A stretch of 64,000 nt of DNA from Rummeliibacillus suwonensis (GCF_007896435.1 NZ_VCBL01000001.1:1946271-2010270); one strand, 5' to 3'; shown: positions 28,592 through 37,779, numbered from the stretch's first letter. A program made the numbers and translations. The notes: generated by a model not told the origin, from the sequence alone.

Positions 28592-29563
28592 TCAAACAAC
28601 GGTAAACTGTGTAGCTAACTTTTCTTTTGCAAATTCAATAAGTGCATTATAGGATTGTTGTTCATTTGTATCATCAATGTCTATATAAGAATAATGTCCG
28701 TCTTTAATTTCTAAACTATACTTCCCTACAAATGTAGCGTTTCCTACCAATCTCAACTTATATTCATCCTGATCTTTTTCTACGAAACATTGAACAAAGC
28801 CTCCAGGATTGAATACTGTAATTTTTTCTTCTGTTGTATGTTTTAACATTCTTGAAACTAATGCAGAAGCCGTCATTGCAGTACCACATGCATTTGTAAA
28901 TCCAACTCCTCTTTCAAATGTACGTACGTATATTTCGTCCTGACTGATTGGATAAACATAACTTACATTGACTCCATCTGGACAAATTGGATTTGGCCCA
29001 TTCAAATAAGCTGCTAAATTTTCCTGATGATCCTTATTTTCTATCTTTTCTTTTGAAACAAATCCTATTAAGTGTGGATTGGGTACTGAGACAGCCGTAA
29101 AAGCCACATCATCTGCTAATTGATCATATACTGTATCGATAAAAGTTGTTTTGTCTTCTACTTTCATGGGCAATGATGAAAGTTCAAATGATATAGGTGC
29201 GATTTCAACACCATATGTAGGTACACCATTAAACAACGGCTCTTCTTTTGCAACGTGTAAAGTTACCTTCATCGTTTCAATGAGCCCTTCAGATAAATCG
29301 TTTTTTTCTAAAACATAGCGCGCTACACAGCGTAAGCCATTTCCACACATAGAAGCTTCCGTACCATCCGCATTGATCACTCGCATTTTAGCGATTCCTT
29401 TTTCTGAGGGTGCTACAAGTAACAAGCCATCCGCGCCACCATGATTTGCATCTGCACAAAGCCATTTAGCTAAAGATATCCAATCAACAGATGCCTCATC
29501 ATCTGTTTCATATAAATAAAATGTATTTCCCGAACCATGTACTTTCAATAAATCTAAAACCAC
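28592..29563 (-). CDS. dapF: Diaminopimelate epimerase
   Basis: 323 residues. It converts LL- to meso-diaminopimelate, for lysine and peptidoglycan. Both catalytic cysteines are present: SMCGNGLRC (about residue 74) and NACGTAM (about residue 225). I chose GTG 29563 because GGGGG stands seven bases upstream; a longer in-frame start exists without a site. The protein is about 40 residues longer than the usual 275-285, with the extra length in the middle. It leads an operon of signalling genes, an unusual partner set. Confidence 0.93.
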   Translation of the reverse strand: MVLDLLKVHGSGNTFYLYETDDEASVDWISLAKWLCADANHGGADGLLLVAPSEKGIAKMRVINADGTEASMCGNGLRCVARYVLEKNDLSEGLIETMKVTLHVAKEEPLFNGVPTYGVEIAPISFELSSLPMKVEDKTTFIDTVYDQLADDVAFTAVSVPNPHLIGFVSKEKIENKDHQENLAAYLNGPNPICPDGVNVSYVYPISQDEIYVRTFERGVGFTNACGTAMTASALVSRMLKHTTEEKITVFNPGGFVQCFVEKDQDEYKLRLVGNATFVGKYSLEIKDGHYSYIDIDDTNEQQSYNALIEFAKEKLATQFTVV

Positions 29564-29869
29564 TAGTAGTCCCCCATTCTCTATTCCCATCATAATTCTA
29601 TTCAAATAAGCATACAACTGAATAGCACACCTTGCAAAGCGTAAAATTCGCCTTTCTTACTAGAAACAAGAAAATTTCCGATAAAATTAAAATAAAATGG
29701 TTATATTTATCTATGCACCATTTCTTAAAATGTGAATATTATATTATTTTACAACTATCGATTATATTTTTGCAAATTTCAGGGAAAATAAAAATATATT
29801 TATTATCTATTTTAGCAAATATCCGTTACTCATAAAAACAGTTATTTTTTTACTATTTAAAGCAATTTC
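29564..29869. other. AT-rich spacer upstream of dapF
   Basis: Very AT-rich stretch between dapF and the decayed R1 copy. It must hold the dapF promoter; I see no gene. Confidence 0.4.
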
Positions 29870-30125
29870 ATCATACAGAATTTATGGAAAAATACGAACG
29901 TTTAAAGATGTCCATTATTTAAGATTATGAAGTGGAAGATGGTACCGTCTCGTATACTCATTTCCTTCATGTGCTGTCGATTCAGTAAAGCCTATTCAAT
30001 GTATGGGAAAAGTTTGAGCTGAATCCCCGCAGGAAATGGTAATCCCAAGTTCGCTAGATGCGCGTTCCTCTGTAATGAAATATGCAAATCTGAATAAGAA
30101 GTTTTTATTACCTTTTAAATGTTTA
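29870..30125 (-). repeat. R1 repeat, decayed copy (type I)
   Basis: It begins with AAATACGAACGTTTAAA, like the copy at 41290, and contains the TCATTTCCTTCATGTGCTGT segment that corresponds to the long-form module (CATTTCCTTCGTGCGGTGT). It is diverged throughout, so it appears old. Confidence 0.7.
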
Positions 30126-30162
30126 TATTTTGATACTGAAAAAAATTTCACAAAATTGACTT

Positions 30163-30388
30163 GATGGATAAAGTGAAACTTCCATCAGTGAGGTTTTCTT
30201 CATCCCCCACACTGAAATAGAGGAACTCAGGTTAAAAGCGCCACGTCCTGTGGCAACACCTGAGGGACCAACATCTTGCCCGTCCGAACCAATCGGACTT
30301 TTACGGGCAGTTCATCCCCCATCTATCTTTCTCGGTTCTCTCTATCTCTTGAGATGGGGGTCTTACTGCCCGTTAAAGCGGGATAAAA
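30163..30388 (+). repeat. R2 repeat, copy a
   Basis: Closely matches 48155-48371. Hairpin-rich: CAGTGAGG / CCCCCACTG, CTCAGG / CCTGAG, and a long stem joining ACGGGCAGTT to ACTGCCCGTT around an AGATGGGGG / CCCCCATCT arm. It contains the GCGCCACGTCCTGTGGCAAC module also found in R1. Confidence 0.88.
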
Positions 30389-30469
30389 CGGTTTTTCCTT
30401 TGCTTTTTTCTTAAATCTTAGTATAGTAAAAGTGCAAAATAATTTCATAAGTGATTCCTATTTTTATGA

Positions 30470-30625
30470 GAGTCAATAATAGGGAAGGCAAATGGTGCGC
30501 CACCAGTGATCACTGGTTCTAGTGGGTTCGATTCCCACCCCGAAATTTTTTATGCATTACTAAATGAAAAATTTCGAGCGGGGTAGAATCGGATGACCAG
30601 TTCACCCCTGAAAAGGAGGCGTTCA
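30470..30625 (+). ncRNA. Structured tRNA-like leader of the GNAT gene
   Basis: The text at 30486-30545 can be laid out as a D-arm-like GGC-N9-GCC with GG in the loop, an arm CCAGT-GATC-ACTGG, a TTCTA variable region and a perfect T-arm (GTGGG-TTCGATT-CCCAC). The acceptor stem does not close, so it is not a functional tRNA. Next, CCCCGAAATTTTT can pair with AAAAATTTCG-AGC-GGGG; that same GGGGT can alternatively pair with ACCCC at about 30603-30607, just before the ribosome site. This looks like a tRNA relic or a regulatory leader. I do not recognise an established riboswitch class. Confidence 0.4.
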
Positions 30626-30627
30626 GT

Positions 30628-31176
30628 ATGATTAAACGACGTGAATTGCACGAATGCAATGAGTTATTTGAGTTGTTAAGTCATCCATCTGTCTTCCCTT
30701 TTGTGCGTCAAAAGGCTAAGACAGCAGACGAATTTTGGTTTATGACAAGCCAATTAATAGAAGACGAAGAAAATGGAAAAGTAGTCTCACGTACGATCAC
30801 AGATGATTGGGGGCAACCAATTGGCACCATCACTCTCTATGATGTGCAAGATGGAGCTGGATTCTTAGGTACTTGGATTGGCGTCCCGTTCCAAGGAAAA
30901 GGTTACAATCAAAAATCCAAAGAATTATTTTTAAAAGAATTATTTTTTGAATTAGATTTTCAGTGTGTCTTTCTAAAGATTCGAAAGGAAAATGCAAAAT
31001 CTCTGCGTGCTACTTCTAAACTCAGCTATGTTACAGATGCTAAAGAAAGCCATCCATCTCTATATGAAGAAATAAACAAAGGTGAAAAACAGTTTGAATT
31101 ATTTAAAATCCAAAAGGACACATTTTATTTATATATGGCTTCTCAAAATGGCGCCTCATCAGAACAGGCAATGTAA
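30628..31176 (+). CDS. GNAT acetyltransferase, RimJ/RimL-like
   Basis: 182 residues. Sequence order fits RimJ/RimL-type enzymes: an N-terminal helix pair, strand RTITDDWGQPIGTITLYDV, GAGFLGTWIGVPFQGKGYNQKSKELFLKELFF as the acetyl-CoA loop (Q-x-x-G-x-x core, QGKGYN), then LKIRKENAKSLRATSKL. Substrate unknown. The ribosome site AAAGGAGGCG is strong. The unusual feature is the structured leader immediately upstream. It stands alone between R2 repeats. Confidence 0.82.
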   Translation: MIKRRELHECNELFELLSHPSVFPFVRQKAKTADEFWFMTSQLIEDEENGKVVSRTITDDWGQPIGTITLYDVQDGAGFLGTWIGVPFQGKGYNQKSKELFLKELFFELDFQCVFLKIRKENAKSLRATSKLSYVTDAKESHPSLYEEINKGEKQFELFKIQKDTFYLYMASQNGASSEQAM

Positions 31177-31211
31177 AAATGATGAAAGTGTGACCATTTC
31201 GACTTGCTACT

Positions 31212-31345
31212 AGCATTGGATAAAGTAAAGCTTCCATCAGTGGGGATTTTCTTCATCCCCCCACCGGATGTTAGTTGAAACAATCCAGTTTTTTACAGGC
31301 AGTTGTCCTTGCGTATCCTGCTTCCACTGAAGTTTCGATGTTGGG
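31212..31345 (+). repeat. R2 repeat, decayed copy
   Basis: Contains GGATAAAGTAAAGCTTCCATC and CAGTGGGG... CCCCCCACCG as in full R2 copies, followed by TTTTTTACAGGCAGTTGTCC in place of TTTTACGGGCAGTTGTTCC. The centre is missing. Confidence 0.7.
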
Positions 31346-31545
31346 AATCTTCCTGTTTATACAATATATAAAAGACCATTTAGCTCATCATTTGAAAGGT
31401 GGCTAATTGGTTTTTTGTTTTGGGATTTTTACTATCTTAGTCCGGATATACAATCAGATCTCATACAGCATTTTTTAGCTCACACTCTCCTACATAAAAG
31501 TGCTTATTCTATCATTTGCCCGTCTGAGGGTAGCTAAGCTAGACA
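31346..31545. other. Gene-free spacer before the murG terminator
   Basis: About 200 bp of unassigned sequence; with the flanking decayed R2 copy it makes a gene-free gap of over 400 bp. No further structure seen. Confidence 0.35.
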
Positions 31546-31592
31546 ACAAAAATGCCGCCAAAGGCAAAATGCTAACTTTGACGACATTCTTT
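31546..31592 (-). terminator. murG terminator
   Basis: AATGTCGTCAAAG and GCCTTTGGCGGCATT form a stem on the minus strand, followed by TTTGTTG, immediately past the murG stop. Confidence 0.75.
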
Positions 31593-31598
31593 GTATTT

Positions 31599-32684
31599 TT
31601 AGTTTTTATTATTGGCATATTGGAGGATTAAGTCCGCCATTTCATCTGGTGTTTTTGGCGATTCAGCTTCACGCATGTTTTTGATCAGTGAATCTTTATG
31701 ACTCTCTAATGCCTCCATGGCCTTCATAAAGCTTTGGCTATTCAGTTCTTCCTCTTGCAAAACCTCGGCGATACCTTGTTCAAAGAAAAGTTCCGCATTC
31801 AAAATCTGATCACCACGAGATTTTTGCAAAGAAAGTGGAATTAATAACATTGGTTTTTCTAAAGCTAAAAATTCAAAAATGGAATTAGAACCTGCTCGAG
31901 ATACAATATAGTCGGAAGCATGCAATAGATCAGGCAATTCAGTTGTAACATATTCAAATTGTTTATATCCTGGCATATTCACAAGTGCTTCGTCTAAATT
32001 TCCCTTTCCACACAAATGAATGATATTGTGATCCTTCAACAATTCAACGATATTCGAACGAACAGCATCATTGATAAATTTAGATCCTTGACTTCCACCC
32101 ATAATTAAAATCGTTTCTTTACCATTGCGAAAGCCACACATTTCAAGGCCCTTTTCTTTTGTTCCTTCAAATAATGCTGGGCGAATAATCGAGCCTGTAC
32201 ATGTCGCTTTTTCAGATGGTAAGTGTTTCAGCGTTTGTTTAAACACAGTAAAAACATGTGAAGCAAATGGCGATGAAAGTTTGTTCGCTAAACCCGGTGT
32301 TACATCAGACTCGTGGGATACAACCGGAATACCAGAAAGTTTGGCTGCTATGACAACTGGCACAGAAACAAAGCCACCCTTTGAAAATACAATAACCGGT
32401 TTCACGCGTCGAATAATAGACAATGCTTGTGAAATTCCTGCAAAGACACGAAAAGGATCTGTGAAATTTTTCAAAGAAAAATAACGTCGGAATTTACCAC
32501 TCGAAATTGAATGGTACGGCAAATCAGGGAAAGCCTGACCAATAATATCTTTTTCAATGCCCTCTTTTGACCCTATATAGTGAACATCATATCCCTTTTC
32601 TAAAAAAGAAGGTATGATTGCTTGGTTAAGTGAAACGTGGCCAGCAGTACCACCACCAGTTAATATTACAGTTTGTTTAGTCAT
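31599..32684 (-). CDS. murG: UDP-GlcNAc : undecaprenyl-PP-MurNAc-pentapeptide GlcNAc transferase
   Basis: 361 residues, normal MurG length. It adds GlcNAc to lipid I to make lipid II at the inner face of the membrane. Two Rossmann-like halves: the N-terminal GGTAGHV loop and a hydrophobic membrane-association patch, then the C-terminal donor-binding half with MGGSQGS and the VSRAGSNSIFEFLALEKPMLLIPL segment that contacts UDP-GlcNAc. AGGAG site before ATG. Outside its usual dcw cluster, it stands alone here with its own terminator, as in some Bacillales. Confidence 0.95.
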   Translation of the reverse strand: MTKQTVILTGGGTAGHVSLNQAIIPSFLEKGYDVHYIGSKEGIEKDIIGQAFPDLPYHSISSGKFRRYFSLKNFTDPFRVFAGISQALSIIRRVKPVIVFSKGGFVSVPVVIAAKLSGIPVVSHESDVTPGLANKLSSPFASHVFTVFKQTLKHLPSEKATCTGSIIRPALFEGTKEKGLEMCGFRNGKETILIMGGSQGSKFINDAVRSNIVELLKDHNIIHLCGKGNLDEALVNMPGYKQFEYVTTELPDLLHASDYIVSRAGSNSIFEFLALEKPMLLIPLSLQKSRGDQILNAELFFEQGIAEVLQEEELNSQSFMKAMEALESHKDSLIKNMREAESPKTPDEMADLILQYANNKN

Positions 32685-33188
32685 AATAATTCTCCTATTC
32701 TACTAAAAGCGGAAATCGCTCATTTAGGTGCGAACAGCGTTAGAAAGCTCAAATCGAAAACTTTCTCAGCTTTCGAGCGACAAATTGAAAGGTCTCGAGC
32801 AGCTAGCACACTTAGCTAGATACAAGTACTTATTCTACTATACGAATCACTTTTATAAAAGATACATATCCTATTCAATAAGAATTGAATCTTGGAGTGA
32901 AAAGTGCACTACCCATTAATGAGGAATATACTAAAAAGAATTCATGTTTCCGATTCTTGTCGCTTAAATAATCATCTATTGAAGTTGATTTTAATCTCTT
33001 ACTATCAAGTAAACGCAATGCTATTAAATAAATTGTCCACATACTCTTCGTATTTTGGATGCTCATTATACCAATCGGCAAGCATCCGTGTTTATCTATA
33101 GCTCTTATTATTGTAGCACAATTAATCCATGCAAAAAGAGAAAAAGAAGTAACATCTCCAACTCAACAAATATACACTGACTAAACAA
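32685..33188. other. Gene-free spacer with an inverted-repeat segment
   Basis: About 500 bp. The first 110 bp (AAAAGCGGAAATCGCTC, then AAATCGAAAACTTTC and GAGCGAC) are rich in complementary short words and look like a separate intergenic element seen only once here. Open frames lack ribosome sites. Confidence 0.4.
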
Positions 33189-33225
33189 AAATCTGCTCAT
33201 TTCTAAAAAATAGAATGAGCAGATT
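33189..33225 (-). terminator. Terminator of the CAP-domain gene
   Basis: AATCTGCTCATT / AATGAGCAGATT stem followed by TTTGTTT on the minus strand. Confidence 0.85.
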
Positions 33226-33311
33226 CTTATGAACTAGCTGAAATATTATCTTGTAGAACAATACTTTTTAGAAAGTTCCTGATAGATCATGATGTGGCTA
33301 TGATTCTATCA

Positions 33312-34340
33312 TTATTTTTGGATAAATTGTTGTGTCCAATAGTTACCATTTGATGAATAGCCCACACCAATATGAGTGTATGAAGCATTCATGATATTTT
33401 CACGGTGTCCTGGAGATTCCATCCAAGCTTGTACAACTTCTTGAGGTGTTTTTTGACCTTGTGCGATATTTTCACCTGCTGATTTATATGAAATACCAAG
33501 TGATTTCATTTGATCGAATGGTGAACCGTATGTTGGGCTAGTATGAGAGAAATAATTATTTTTTGCCATATCGTCTGATTTTGCTCTTGCTGATTTCATC
33601 AATGTTGTATCAGCTTGTAATGCTGGAAGCCCTTCTTTTGCACGTTCAGCATTTGTCAAAGTAATTACTTGTTGTTCAAATTGTGATACAGATGAGCTAT
33701 TTGAATTCGTTGATGTTGAAGTGTTAGAACCTGTATTGGATGTTCCTTTGTCTGATCCTGTATTTTGAGTAGTTCCTTTATTAGAATCAGTCGTTGGTGT
33801 TGTTTCCTTGGATCCTGTATTTTGAGTGGTTCCCTTATTGGAATCCGTGTTGGATGTTCCTTTATTTGAACCTGTGTTTTGAGTAGTTCCTTTATTAGAA
33901 TCAGTCGTTGGTGTTCCTTTATCTGATCCTGTGTTTTGAGTGGTTCCTTTATTAGAATCAGTCGTTGGTGTTCCTTTGTCTGATCCTGTATTTTGAGTGG
34001 TTCCTTTGTTGGAATCCGTGTTGGATGTTCCCTTATTTGAACCTGTGTTTTGAGTGGTTTTCTTGTCTGAATTAGTATTTGGTATTTCTTGATATAGTGA
34101 ATTTAAATACTTTTCTAATTCAGCCTTGCTTAACTTTTTCACATCAAATGGGGCAAATGAATTATTAGAAAGTTTCACCCAATTATATGCCTGATTATAT
34201 TGCCAATCACAATTTGACAATGAAGTTTGCTTCGCTGCATCATTATTGACTGTTTTAGCCGAAGCATCCATTGCTCCACTTGAAACACCTACCGTTATTA
34301 GTAGGCTTAATGGTAATGCCCATTTTGTCATTTTTTTCAT
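33312..34340 (-). CDS. Secreted CAP/SCP-domain protein with Thr/Ser/Asn repeats
   Basis: 342 residues. Signal peptide 1-28 (KWALPLSLLITVGVSS...ASA). A short N-terminal region with one Cys follows, then six imperfect 19-residue repeats (pattern TTQNTGSxKGTxxTDSNKG, 57 bp each), a Ser-rich spacer and a C-terminal CAP domain of the YkwD type: the family histidines and glutamate are in YFSHTSP, AGENIAQG and GHRENIM. Exported to the wall or medium; the biochemical role of bacterial CAP proteins is mostly unknown. ATG 34340 is chosen, ten bases after AGGAGG. The near-identical repeats make copy-number change likely. Confidence 0.9.
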   Translation of the reverse strand: MKKMTKWALPLSLLITVGVSSGAMDASAKTVNNDAAKQTSLSNCDWQYNQAYNWVKLSNNSFAPFDVKKLSKAELEKYLNSLYQEIPNTNSDKKTTQNTGSNKGTSNTDSNKGTTQNTGSDKGTPTTDSNKGTTQNTGSDKGTPTTDSNKGTTQNTGSNKGTSNTDSNKGTTQNTGSKETTPTTDSNKGTTQNTGSDKGTSNTGSNTSTSTNSNSSSVSQFEQQVITLTNAERAKEGLPALQADTTLMKSARAKSDDMAKNNYFSHTSPTYGSPFDQMKSLGISYKSAGENIAQGQKTPQEVVQAWMESPGHRENIMNASYTHIGVGYSSNGNYWTQQFIQK

Positions 34341-34526
34341 CTTTTGCATTCCTCCTTGTCTGCATAAAGCTTATCGTACATATCAAGAAGAAAATTGCCC
34401 AATGATTACCACTTTCTCCAAAGAGGGTCTCATTAGGCATTATGAAAAGATTTTATTTGGAATATACTTGAAGTCTATCTGCTTATTGCTAGTTTAAAAG
34501 GGTTGACATTATCCAAATTTGAGTAT

Positions 34527-35435
34527 CTAGTTTTGAATATCAGGCACTTTTAATTCATCTACATTCTCACCAATTATTATAAGATTTGGTTCCATATGCA
34601 CATATTCTGGTAGCCATTGTGTTAATCCATATGCATATTGGAAAAGCATCGGATTTTTAATTCCTTTGATCGGAACATAACCTTTCATACGGTAGACAGA
34701 ATCTGGTAAGGTACGTATCCACTCTTCAAATTGTTCTTGCGTAAAATCTGCAGCTTCCAAAAAAGTAACGAATCGAGAGCTCAAATGTAGGTGATGCCCT
34801 AAGTCAGCCTTTTGAATATCTGTAGGTCTAGCCGTTGCATGTAAGCTTTGTAGAAATTTCAAAGGCACTTTTGCATGAGTTGTTTGGATAATTTGAGCAT
34901 GTGGATTTAAGCTTTGTAATTCAAATGTAGCTTTTGCACGTTCTGATTCTGTTAGTAGATCTATCTTATTAGCTAAGATCAAATGCGCGTGACGAATTTG
35001 TTCTAAAAATAGAGAGCAAGTTTGAGGCGACATTTTATCGCGTGCTAACAAGCGCTTACTATCTGCCACGGTGATAATCCCCTTAATATTAAGTTGATGC
35101 GCAAATAGAGGGGAGTATACAGCATCCAAGGCTTCCACGGGGTGAGCTGCACCTGTTGTTTCAATAATCAGTACATCAAATTCAGATTCTGCTAATAAAG
35201 ATTGAATCTGTGCCTCTGTTTTTTCTGCACCAGAGCAGCAAATACATCCGTTTAGCATTTCTTTTAATGGAATGCCTTCTTCAACTGCTTGCGAATCAAA
35301 ATTAAGCTTTCCAAGTTCATTCATAATAACTGCTGGCTTCAAATTTTGTTCCTTTAATTGGCGTATAATATCTACCAACATCGTTGTTTTACCACTTCCT
35401 AAAAATCCACTAAATAAATAAACATCTTTCATCAT
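34527..35435 (-). CDS. COG0523 (CobW/ZinU-type) G3E GTPase
   Basis: 302 residues. Walker A in GFLGSGKTT near the N-terminus, the CxCC metal motif as NGCICCSG (about residue 64), Walker B-like LIIETTG, and the guanine-specificity NKID (about residue 155). The C-terminal CobW_C domain follows (RFVTFLEAADFTQEQFEEWI). These proteins are metal-dependent GTPases that deliver or manage metals, often zinc. The C-terminal His-rich tract of some members is short here. No Zur box was recognised upstream. Stands alone. Confidence 0.88.
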   Translation of the reverse strand: MMKDVYLFSGFLGSGKTTMLVDIIRQLKEQNLKPAVIMNELGKLNFDSQAVEEGIPLKEMLNGCICCSGAEKTEAQIQSLLAESEFDVLIIETTGAAHPVEALDAVYSPLFAHQLNIKGIITVADSKRLLARDKMSPQTCSLFLEQIRHAHLILANKIDLLTESERAKATFELQSLNPHAQIIQTTHAKVPLKFLQSLHATARPTDIQKADLGHHLHLSSRFVTFLEAADFTQEQFEEWIRTLPDSVYRMKGYVPIKGIKNPMLFQYAYGLTQWLPEYVHMEPNLIIIGENVDELKVPDIQN

Positions 35436-35732
35436 CTTGTTGATCTCCTATAAAAAATAGATTTGAATGCGTATTGCATAGAATAAAATTTCGCATAACA
35501 GAGGGTAATAATCGACCCCTTACAGTCCTTATCCTCCTGCTTCCCTTTGCGTAAAATTGTTTATATACAGTTTGGAAACAATCACTCATGAGCAAAGTTT
35601 ACTTGCATTTTGAAGTGAAGGATTGATTATCCTTCCTATGAAAATTTGATAAAAATTGTTCTTCTATCGTTTTTCAGTACCCCTTCTATCCTTCCTGAAG
35701 GAGTGTCTATACACCCATTTTACCTGTATATC
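35436..35732. other. Spacer upstream of the GTPase gene
   Basis: No gene seen. A hairpin that probably ends the downstream ctp gene follows at 35733. Confidence 0.35.
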
Positions 35733-35776
35733 AAAAATAGCATGATAGGATTGCTCCTAGCATACTATTTTTGCCT
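35733..35776 (-). terminator. Probable terminator of the ctp gene
   Basis: AAAATAGCATGATAGGA and TCCTAGCATACTATTTT form a long stem past the stop on the minus strand. The T-tract is weak. Confidence 0.55.
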
Positions 35777-35806
35777 TCTGACAACTTCTCCTCTTGCTGA
35801 TTGCAA

Positions 35807-37318
35807 TTATTTCATTTCTGATTTGACGATTGCCATTGCTTTTTTCAATTGTGGGTCGTCCTTCTTAATTTTCAAGCGTAATTCTTCCATTAAAGCATAA
35901 GTGGTATCGCCTTTTAGAACACCAGTAACTTTTAACTTATGTTTTTGTTGGAATTGTTGAACAGCTAATGTTGTAGCAGCATCGTATAAACCATCGATTT
36001 TGCCAGGATTATAGCCAACTGCTTTTAACATTTTTTCTGCCACTTTCACTTGATCTGAAAGAGATCCTTCTTTTAATGTCTTATCTGTGCTGATATATGG
36101 TAATGAAGCATAGCTTGGGTAATTTACTTTGTAATCAGGTTGAATTCCTTTTTCATGGATCCAATTTCCATCAGGTGTTAGCCATTTAGCTATTGTAAAT
36201 TTAAGATTTGAACCATCTGAAAGATTTTCAGCTGTTTGCATAGTACCTTTCCCAAAAGATTTTTCTCCCACTAATTTGACATTGGCAGATTCACTTAAAG
36301 CACCTGCTAAAATTTCAGAAGCTGATGCACTTCCACCATCTATTAAGACAGTTACAGGCACATTTACTTTCCGTCCATCTTTTGAAGGAAATACCTCTTT
36401 TTTACCGTTTCGATCTTCAAATTGTACAATGGGCTCCCCTGTTTTAACAAATAGACTTGCGATATTTTCTACGACATCGACTAAACCTCCTGGATTTTGT
36501 CGAACATCAATGACAAGGCCTTTCATACCTTTACCTTCCATTTCATCTAATGCATTTAAAAGTTCTTTATAGGTGTCATTAGAAAAGCTTGTGATTTGGA
36601 TATGAGCGATCTTGTCTTTTTTCATTTCCGCATATACTGTTTCAACTGGAATATCATCACGCGTAATTTTCATGGTGATTAACTTATTAGCGCCACCACG
36701 TTGAATTTGTAAAGTGACATCTGTGCCTTTTTTACCGCGAATCAATAACACGGCTTTAGAGGCTGTCATACCATCAATGTTTTTGCCATTCACTTTTTTA
36801 ATAATGTCGTTTGTCTTAATCCCTGCTTTTTCTGCAGGAGAATTTTTGATGGGTGATACAACGACAATATGTCCATCTTTTTCTTGGATTTCTGCACCGA
36901 TTCCTTGGAAACTGGAAGAAATGCTTTCATTGAACTCTGTTGCTTCTTTTTTATTCATATAATCTGAATATGGGTCTCCTAGTGCACTAATCATACCGTC
37001 AACTGCACCATTTACTAACGCATCTGTATCAAGGTCTTTGTAATAGCTTTTTGATAGCTCATCATAAGCATTAAATAATTTTTGGAACTCAGTATGAGAA
37101 GGTGTTCGAACCTCTACCACTTTTTCTTCTCCAAAAGTTAAAGCAAAGATTGTGATACCTGAAGTTGCGAGAATCAAAACCATAATCATCATGATAAAAG
37201 CAAATGGTTTCATACGTATGTATTTACCCGCTGGTTTCACATCTTGAGTAGGTGCAACCTGTTGCTCTTTTTGTGATTCATCGTTTTGCTCCGGATCAAC
37301 TTTTGTTTTATCATCCAT
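35807..37318 (-). CDS. C-terminal processing peptidase (S41, CtpB-like)
   Basis: 503 residues from ATG 37318. A cytosolic N-terminus rich in Asp/Lys/Gln, a single membrane anchor (about 40-62), a helical region, a PDZ domain (about 125-200; GIGAEIQEK to VLLIRGKKG), the S41 protease core with the Ser in GGSASASEILAGAL and the Lys in GEKSFGKGTMQ, and a C-terminal peptidoglycan-binding domain (VKVAEKMLKAVGY to VQQFQQKHKL). Such proteases act outside the membrane; B. subtilis CtpA/CtpB are the relatives. CtpB has a role in sporulation signalling, but I cannot assign that role here. Confidence 0.9.
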   Translation of the reverse strand: MDDKTKVDPEQNDESQKEQQVAPTQDVKPAGKYIRMKPFAFIMMIMVLILATSGITIFALTFGEEKVVEVRTPSHTEFQKLFNAYDELSKSYYKDLDTDALVNGAVDGMISALGDPYSDYMNKKEATEFNESISSSFQGIGAEIQEKDGHIVVVSPIKNSPAEKAGIKTNDIIKKVNGKNIDGMTASKAVLLIRGKKGTDVTLQIQRGGANKLITMKITRDDIPVETVYAEMKKDKIAHIQITSFSNDTYKELLNALDEMEGKGMKGLVIDVRQNPGGLVDVVENIASLFVKTGEPIVQFEDRNGKKEVFPSKDGRKVNVPVTVLIDGGSASASEILAGALSESANVKLVGEKSFGKGTMQTAENLSDGSNLKFTIAKWLTPDGNWIHEKGIQPDYKVNYPSYASLPYISTDKTLKEGSLSDQVKVAEKMLKAVGYNPGKIDGLYDAATTLAVQQFQQKHKLKVTGVLKGDTTYALMEELRLKIKKDDPQLKKAMAIVKSEMK

Positions 37319-37403
37319 CTTGTTCACCACTTTCAATCTAACAGTGTTTCAAACACTACTTATACCATAATAGCAAGAATTACGTTCTACGAAAAGAAAA
37401 AGA

Positions 37404-37432
37404 CTGCCAAATTCTTGACAGCCCTTAGAAAA
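37404..37432 (-). terminator. Terminator after the DUF3797 gene
   Basis: GGGCTGTCAA-GAATT-TGGCAGTC hairpin followed by TTTTTCTT on the minus strand. Confidence 0.75.
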
Positions 37433-37569
37433 TTTTCTTTTTTCTTTTATATAATGGCTTATAGCACTATTTTTAAGCTAGTTTAAATATATGTAATGTA
37501 ATGACAATGAGTAGCTTTTACAATTTTGCTTTATAGGAACATCTATCTAATTGTATTAGACCTATTCAA

Positions 37570-37779
37570 TTAGATTTTCTCTACTTTTAATTTAACAGCC
37601 CACCCACATTTACATGTGCGTTCAAATGTTCCTAATTTACCGTTGTAATCCATTGATCCAACATTTTTGTTGCTTCCGATATGTTCACTTCCACACCCTG
37701 GGCAAGTTCCATAATCATCCACAAGTTTACTTACCAAATTCAAACTGTTATATATTTCATCTTTATATTTAAAACTCAA
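37570..37779 (-). CDS. DUF3797-like zinc-ribbon protein
   Basis: 69 residues. An N-terminal helix (DEIYNSLNLVSKLV) precedes a zinc ribbon: CPGCGSE (C26, C29) and CKCGW (C56, C58). The final CKCGWAVKL matches my recollection of DUF3797 proteins. The start is TTG with GGGAGAGG upstream. Family function unknown; members are common in phages and prophages of Bacillales. It lies beside an integrase remnant, which fits a phage origin. Confidence 0.7.
   Translation of the reverse strand: MSFKYKDEIYNSLNLVSKLVDDYGTCPGCGSEHIGSNKNVGSMDYNGKLGTFERTCKCGWAVKLKVEKI

Noticed and set aside
32728-32919. Plus-strand frame upstream of murG
   Set aside because: No ribosome site; overlaps the single-copy inverted-repeat segment of the spacer.
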